A stretch of 64,000 bases of DNA. Origin: Duganella sp. Leaf126. Its GTDB lineage: Bacteria; Pseudomonadota; Gammaproteobacteria; Burkholderiales; Burkholderiaceae_D. Under the pieces are notes generated by a model. It did no database searches. It was not told the origin of the DNA and was given only the letters and a program-made list of their open reading frames with translations. The translations under genes and the position numbers were made by a program. The stretch covers positions 143,944 to 207,943 of the forward strand of contig NZ_LMNW01000001.1 of assembly GCF_001423125.1 (NCBI RefSeq), written 5' to 3'. Of this stretch, positions 59,716-64,000 are shown piece after piece (the stretch's first letter is position 1; each line of letters begins with the position of its first letter).

Positions 59716-60936
59716 ATGAAAAAGCAACTGTTAGCAGCAGCGATCCTGGCCGCCATGGCCACGATGCAGGCACACGCCGGCGCCCTCGATGACGGCAACC
59801 TCACCATCAGCGGTTTCGGCACCCTCGGTGCTGCCAAGAGCAACAGCGACACCGCCCAGTACGGCCGTTACAACCAGGCCGAAGGCGCCGGCGACAGCCC
59901 GCGCCTGGGCGTGGACACCAACCTGGGCCTGCAAGCGACGTACAAGGTCAACGACTGGCTGTCGGGCACGGCCCAAGTACTGACCCGCAAGGGCCCGGAA
60001 GGCAACTTCGGCACCGAACTGACCTGGGGTTTCCTGAAAGCCAAGCTCAGCGATGAAGTCAGCGTGCGTGTGGGCCGCGTGGTCGTGCCGACCTTCCTGA
60101 TCTCGGACTACCAGAACGTCGGCTATGCCAACACCATGATGCGTCCGCCGATCGAAGTGTATTCGCAAAATCCGATCGAAAACTCGGACGGCGTTGACAT
60201 CAACTACCAGCACGCAGTCGGCGACCTCAACCTGACCGCCCAGGCCTTCGTCGGCGTCAGCCGCGGCAAGCTGTATATCGCCTCCAACACCAACCGCGTG
60301 GTCGAATACCGCGCCCCCGATGCCGGCATCAGCCTGACCGGTGAATACGGTCCGTTCCTGTTCCGTGCTGCGCACGCGCGCGCCGACCTGGAAATCAACG
60401 ACCTCACCGTGCTCAACGCACTGGGCAATACCCTGTCCGCCGTCGGTTTCGGCAAGCTCGGTTCGGACCTGAACTTCAAGGGTGGCAAGAAAATCGCGTT
60501 CAGCTCGGTCGGCATGACCATGGACTGGAACAACATCTTGCTGCAAACCGAATACGCCCAGCGCCGCGCCAAGGAACCGGTGTACCTGGCCGACACCAAC
60601 TCGTGGTACGCCATGACCGGCTACCGCGTGGGCAAGTTCGTGCCGTACTACGCGCACGCCTCGGTCAAGGGCGCGGGCAGCTCGGTCACGGTGCCGGCCG
60701 CCTTCGCGGCAGCCCCTGCAGCGCTGCGCGGCGCCATCAACTCGCTGCTGGCGTCGCAGGAACAGACCTCCGACCTGGTCGGTGTGCGCTGGGACGTCGC
60801 CAAGTCGCTGGCGCTCAAGGTGCAGGTGGACCGCGTCAAGCCGAAGGCCAAGTCGGGTTACCTGATCAACCCGCCGGCAGCCGGCACCAACAAAGACATC
60901 ACCGTGGTCGCGGCCGGCCTCGACTTCGTATTCTGA
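59716..60936 (+). CDS. Outer-membrane porin-like beta-barrel protein
   Basis: 406 residues. Signal peptide (about 1-21, ending AHA-G), barrel opening LTISGFGTLGAAKSNSD and ending in the aromatic terminus VVAAGLDFVF. Internal strands such as DEVSVRVGRVVVPTFLISDYQNVGYANTMMRPP resemble porins that include phosphate- or anion-type channels. Solute unknown. It forms an operon with a small PstS-like protein 13 nt downstream, hinting at an anion such as phosphate. Confidence 0.85.
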   Translation: MKKQLLAAAILAAMATMQAHAGALDDGNLTISGFGTLGAAKSNSDTAQYGRYNQAEGAGDSPRLGVDTNLGLQATYKVNDWLSGTAQVLTRKGPEGNFGTELTWGFLKAKLSDEVSVRVGRVVVPTFLISDYQNVGYANTMMRPPIEVYSQNPIENSDGVDINYQHAVGDLNLTAQAFVGVSRGKLYIASNTNRVVEYRAPDAGISLTGEYGPFLFRAAHARADLEINDLTVLNALGNTLSAVGFGKLGSDLNFKGGKKIAFSSVGMTMDWNNILLQTEYAQRRAKEPVYLADTNSWYAMTGYRVGKFVPYYAHASVKGAGSSVTVPAAFAAAPAALRGAINSLLASQEQTSDLVGVRWDVAKSLALKVQVDRVKPKAKSGYLINPPAAGTNKDITVVAAGLDFVF

Positions 60937-60949
60937 TCCTGGAGCACCT

Positions 60950-61360
60950 ATGAACAAAAATATTATCGCAGCACTGCTGGTGTCGGCGCTGGGCGCCATG
61001 GCCCTGCCCGCTTCGGCGGAAGTCGTCGTCATCGTCAGCCAGAAAAACCCGGCCTCGCGCATGTTCTCGGAACAGGCGTCGCAGTTCTTCCTCGGCAAAT
61101 CGAACCTGTTTACGCCCGTGGACCTGCCGGAAAGCTCGCCCGTCCGTAACGAGTTCTACCGCAAGGTGGCAGACAAGGACACGGCGCAGGTCAAGGCCCT
61201 GTGGTCGAAGCTGGTCTTCACCGGCAAGGCCACCGCACCGAAGGAATACGCCAGCGCAGCCGAAGTAAAAAAGGCCGTGGCAGCCGATCCGAAGGCGATC
61301 GGCTACATCGAGAAGTCGGCCGTCGATGATACGGTGAAGGTGATCCTGACGTTGCCGTAA
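60950..61360 (+). CDS. Small PstS-like periplasmic protein
   Basis: 136 residues. Signal peptide (about 1-23, ending ASA-E) and a half-length phosphate-binding-protein-like (PBP) domain: VVVIVSQKNPASRMFSEQASQFFLGK and AVAADPKAIGYIEKSAVDDTVKVI. Far shorter than PstS (about 320), so it lacks one lobe and probably is not a standard ABC binding protein. Co-transcribed with the porin, it may work as a periplasmic partner of that channel; this is inference. Confidence 0.8.
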   Translation: MNKNIIAALLVSALGAMALPASAEVVVIVSQKNPASRMFSEQASQFFLGKSNLFTPVDLPESSPVRNEFYRKVADKDTAQVKALWSKLVFTGKATAPKEYASAAEVKKAVAADPKAIGYIEKSAVDDTVKVILTLP

Positions 61361-61424
61361 ATTGATGCAATGGCGGCCGCAACTGGAAACGGCAGCGGCC
61401 GCAGTGTCGATGTTCCGGGTATTG

Positions 61425-61931
61425 CTACCGGTCCGGAAAGCCGGGCATCGATGCGATCGGCAATACCAGTACGTCCGGTTTGCTGGGGAGTTCTACGAAA
61501 CCATATTTTTTGCAGGAATCCGCAGCACCATCTTTTGCATCCACAAACATGGCGAACCCGCCCACCAGCCGGGACGCCAGACATACCCTTTCCATCGCTT
61601 CGAACAGCAGACGTTCTCCGTACCCGCGTTTTTGCGCGTGAACCGATACCGCCAGTCGCGCCAGCGTGTAACCAGCCACGTTTGCAGGCAGCTTTTTTGC
61701 CATCGCGGCAGGTAAGTCACCGCTGGGGGTAAGATTACGGATCGCCATGGTCATGAAACCCTGCGGTACCGTGGGACTCTGCTCTTCAACCAATACAAAG
61801 GTTTTAGAGGTATTGTTTTTCTGATGTTGGCGCGCTGTCGTCTTCAGCCACTGGTTGAGCGCCGCACTGCCGCAATCGAAATTTGCGATCTCATGCAATT
61901 TTCCCAGCGCTTCAATTTTGACGGTCGCCAT
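61425..61931 (-). CDS. GNAT acetyltransferase toxin (TacT/AtaT-like)
   Basis: 168 residues. A GNAT fold with the acetyl-CoA loop AQKRGYGERLL (about 100-110) after LARLAVS, and a KKYGF segment near the C-terminus, as in type II toxins that acetylate aminoacyl-tRNA. The N-terminus IANFDCGSAALNQWLKTTARQH matches this toxin class. It overlaps the upstream RHH gene by 20 nt, the usual antitoxin-toxin order. Confidence 0.9.
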   Translation of the reverse strand: MATVKIEALGKLHEIANFDCGSAALNQWLKTTARQHQKNNTSKTFVLVEEQSPTVPQGFMTMAIRNLTPSGDLPAAMAKKLPANVAGYTLARLAVSVHAQKRGYGERLLFEAMERVCLASRLVGGFAMFVDAKDGAADSCKKYGFVELPSKPDVLVLPIASMPGFPDR

Positions 61932-62202
61932 ATTTCTGCTCCATGAATCGCTTGAAGCCGCGCTTCATGGCTTCGTTCGGTTCTGGCGGATGATCGAGCA
62001 GATTCAATAACATGGCTGCATCGTCCTGCGAAATGGTGATGCGCTTTTCACGATCGACGATCTTTTGCGCTTTTTCGAGCGCTGCCTGGACCACGAAACC
62101 GTTGAGCGTGGTCCCGGTCAATTCAGCTGCCGAATTCAACACCTCCGCGACCGCAGTCGAAATACGCGCGGTAATCCGCTCCTTCTCGACGAATGTATTC
62201 AC
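61912..62202 (-). CDS. DUF1778 ribbon-helix-helix antitoxin (TacA-like)
   Basis: 96 residues. N-terminal RHH DNA-binding domain (about 1-50: ERITARISTAVAEVLNSAAELTGTTLNGFVVQAALEKAQ) and a C-terminal toxin-binding tail. It pairs with the GNAT gene and should repress their shared promoter. An AGGAGG-like site (rc of cctcct near 62209) precedes the ATG. Together the pair is a module inserted between argJ and secA. Confidence 0.92.
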   Translation of the reverse strand: MNTFVEKERITARISTAVAEVLNSAAELTGTTLNGFVVQAALEKAQKIVDREKRITISQDDAAMLLNLLDHPPEPNEAMKRGFKRFMEQKYGDRQN

Positions 62203-62324
62203 AGAATTACCTCCTGGTCAGCTGCGCGAACGGTGGTGGAACGATCAAAATATAGCATAGGAAGCCAGGTCAGAGACGAAGTGACGCCATGCGGCACTTT
62301 GCCACCAACGAGCAGCAGACAAAA

Positions 62325-62362
62325 AAAACCGCCATCGGCGCACGCGCGACGATGGCGGTTTT
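62325..62362 (-). terminator. Intrinsic terminator of secA
   Basis: 13-bp stem AAAACCGCCATCG / CGATGGCGGTTTT with a 12-nt loop; on the minus strand it is followed by further T residues. It lies 15 nt after the secA stop. Confidence 0.9.
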
Positions 62363-62376
62363 CTTAATCAGCAAAC

Positions 62377-64000
<1,624 letters not shown>

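Overview
The window is GC-rich, densely packed bacterial chromosome. It carries two TonB-dependent receptors, a PEP-CTERM exosortase substrate, dCache and 4HB chemoreceptors, and the gene order pilB-pilC-pilD-coaE-zapD-yacG-mutT-ATPase-argJ followed by secA. This combination suggests a betaproteobacterium of the Oxalobacteraceae type (Massilia, Duganella or Janthinobacterium relatives). That placement is inferred from gene content and order; no alignment was run. No rRNA, tRNA, CRISPR array, prophage or insertion sequence was recognised.

Layout: 0-1.3 kb has palindromic tandem repeats abutting a PEP-CTERM 'choice-of-anchor A' protein. 1.6-2.4 kb has a small membrane protein and a VOC protein. 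2.4-11.2 kb (minus strand) is a nucleoside-salvage operon: purine nucleoside phosphorylase, deoB, deoC, an ALDH16-type double aldehyde dehydrogenase, deoA, cdd and a second deaminase. 11.4-14.5 kb (plus) has an HTH-PfkB kinase, psuG and a LysR regulator. 14.5-19.3 kb (minus) has a TonB receptor, DUF969, DUF979 and pyroglutamyl peptidase. 19.8-24.5 kb (plus) is a BmpA/Nup-type nucleoside ABC importer. 24.5-31.2 kb has a cytochrome c, two convergent chemoreceptors separated by tandem repeats, a TorF-type porin and a periplasmic binding protein. 31.3-35.4 kb (minus) is a secreted operon of lipoprotein 5'-nucleotidase, PLD3/PLD4-like nuclease and S1/P1 nuclease. 35.5-39 kb has an Oar-type TonB receptor. 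39.5-48.8 kb is purine catabolism: puuE, xdhA, xdhB, xdhC, guaD and a secreted adenosine deaminase, divergent from hiuH. 49-50.5 kb has a TPR-methyltransferase. 50.8-59.4 kb is the type IV pilus and housekeeping cluster. 59.7-62.2 kb has a porin, a small PstS-like protein and a GNAT/RHH toxin-antitoxin pair. 62.4 kb to the end is secA, cut by the window edge.

Much of 2.4-48.8 kb forms one theme: digesting nucleic acids outside the cytoplasm and using the products. Secreted nucleases and a 5'-nucleotidase could make nucleosides; a secreted adenosine deaminase would convert adenosine to inosine; a Nup-type ABC system would import them. The deo operon would handle deoxynucleosides, with the ALDH as a candidate to oxidise the acetaldehyde released by DeoC. 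The psu pair would handle pseudouridine from RNA, and guaD/xdh/hiuH/puuE would carry purine bases towards allantoate. A urate oxidase and OHCU decarboxylase are not in the window.

Several operons have an intrinsic terminator between the first gene and the rest with almost no room for a new promoter. Complex repeat elements touch the stop codons of three unrelated genes.
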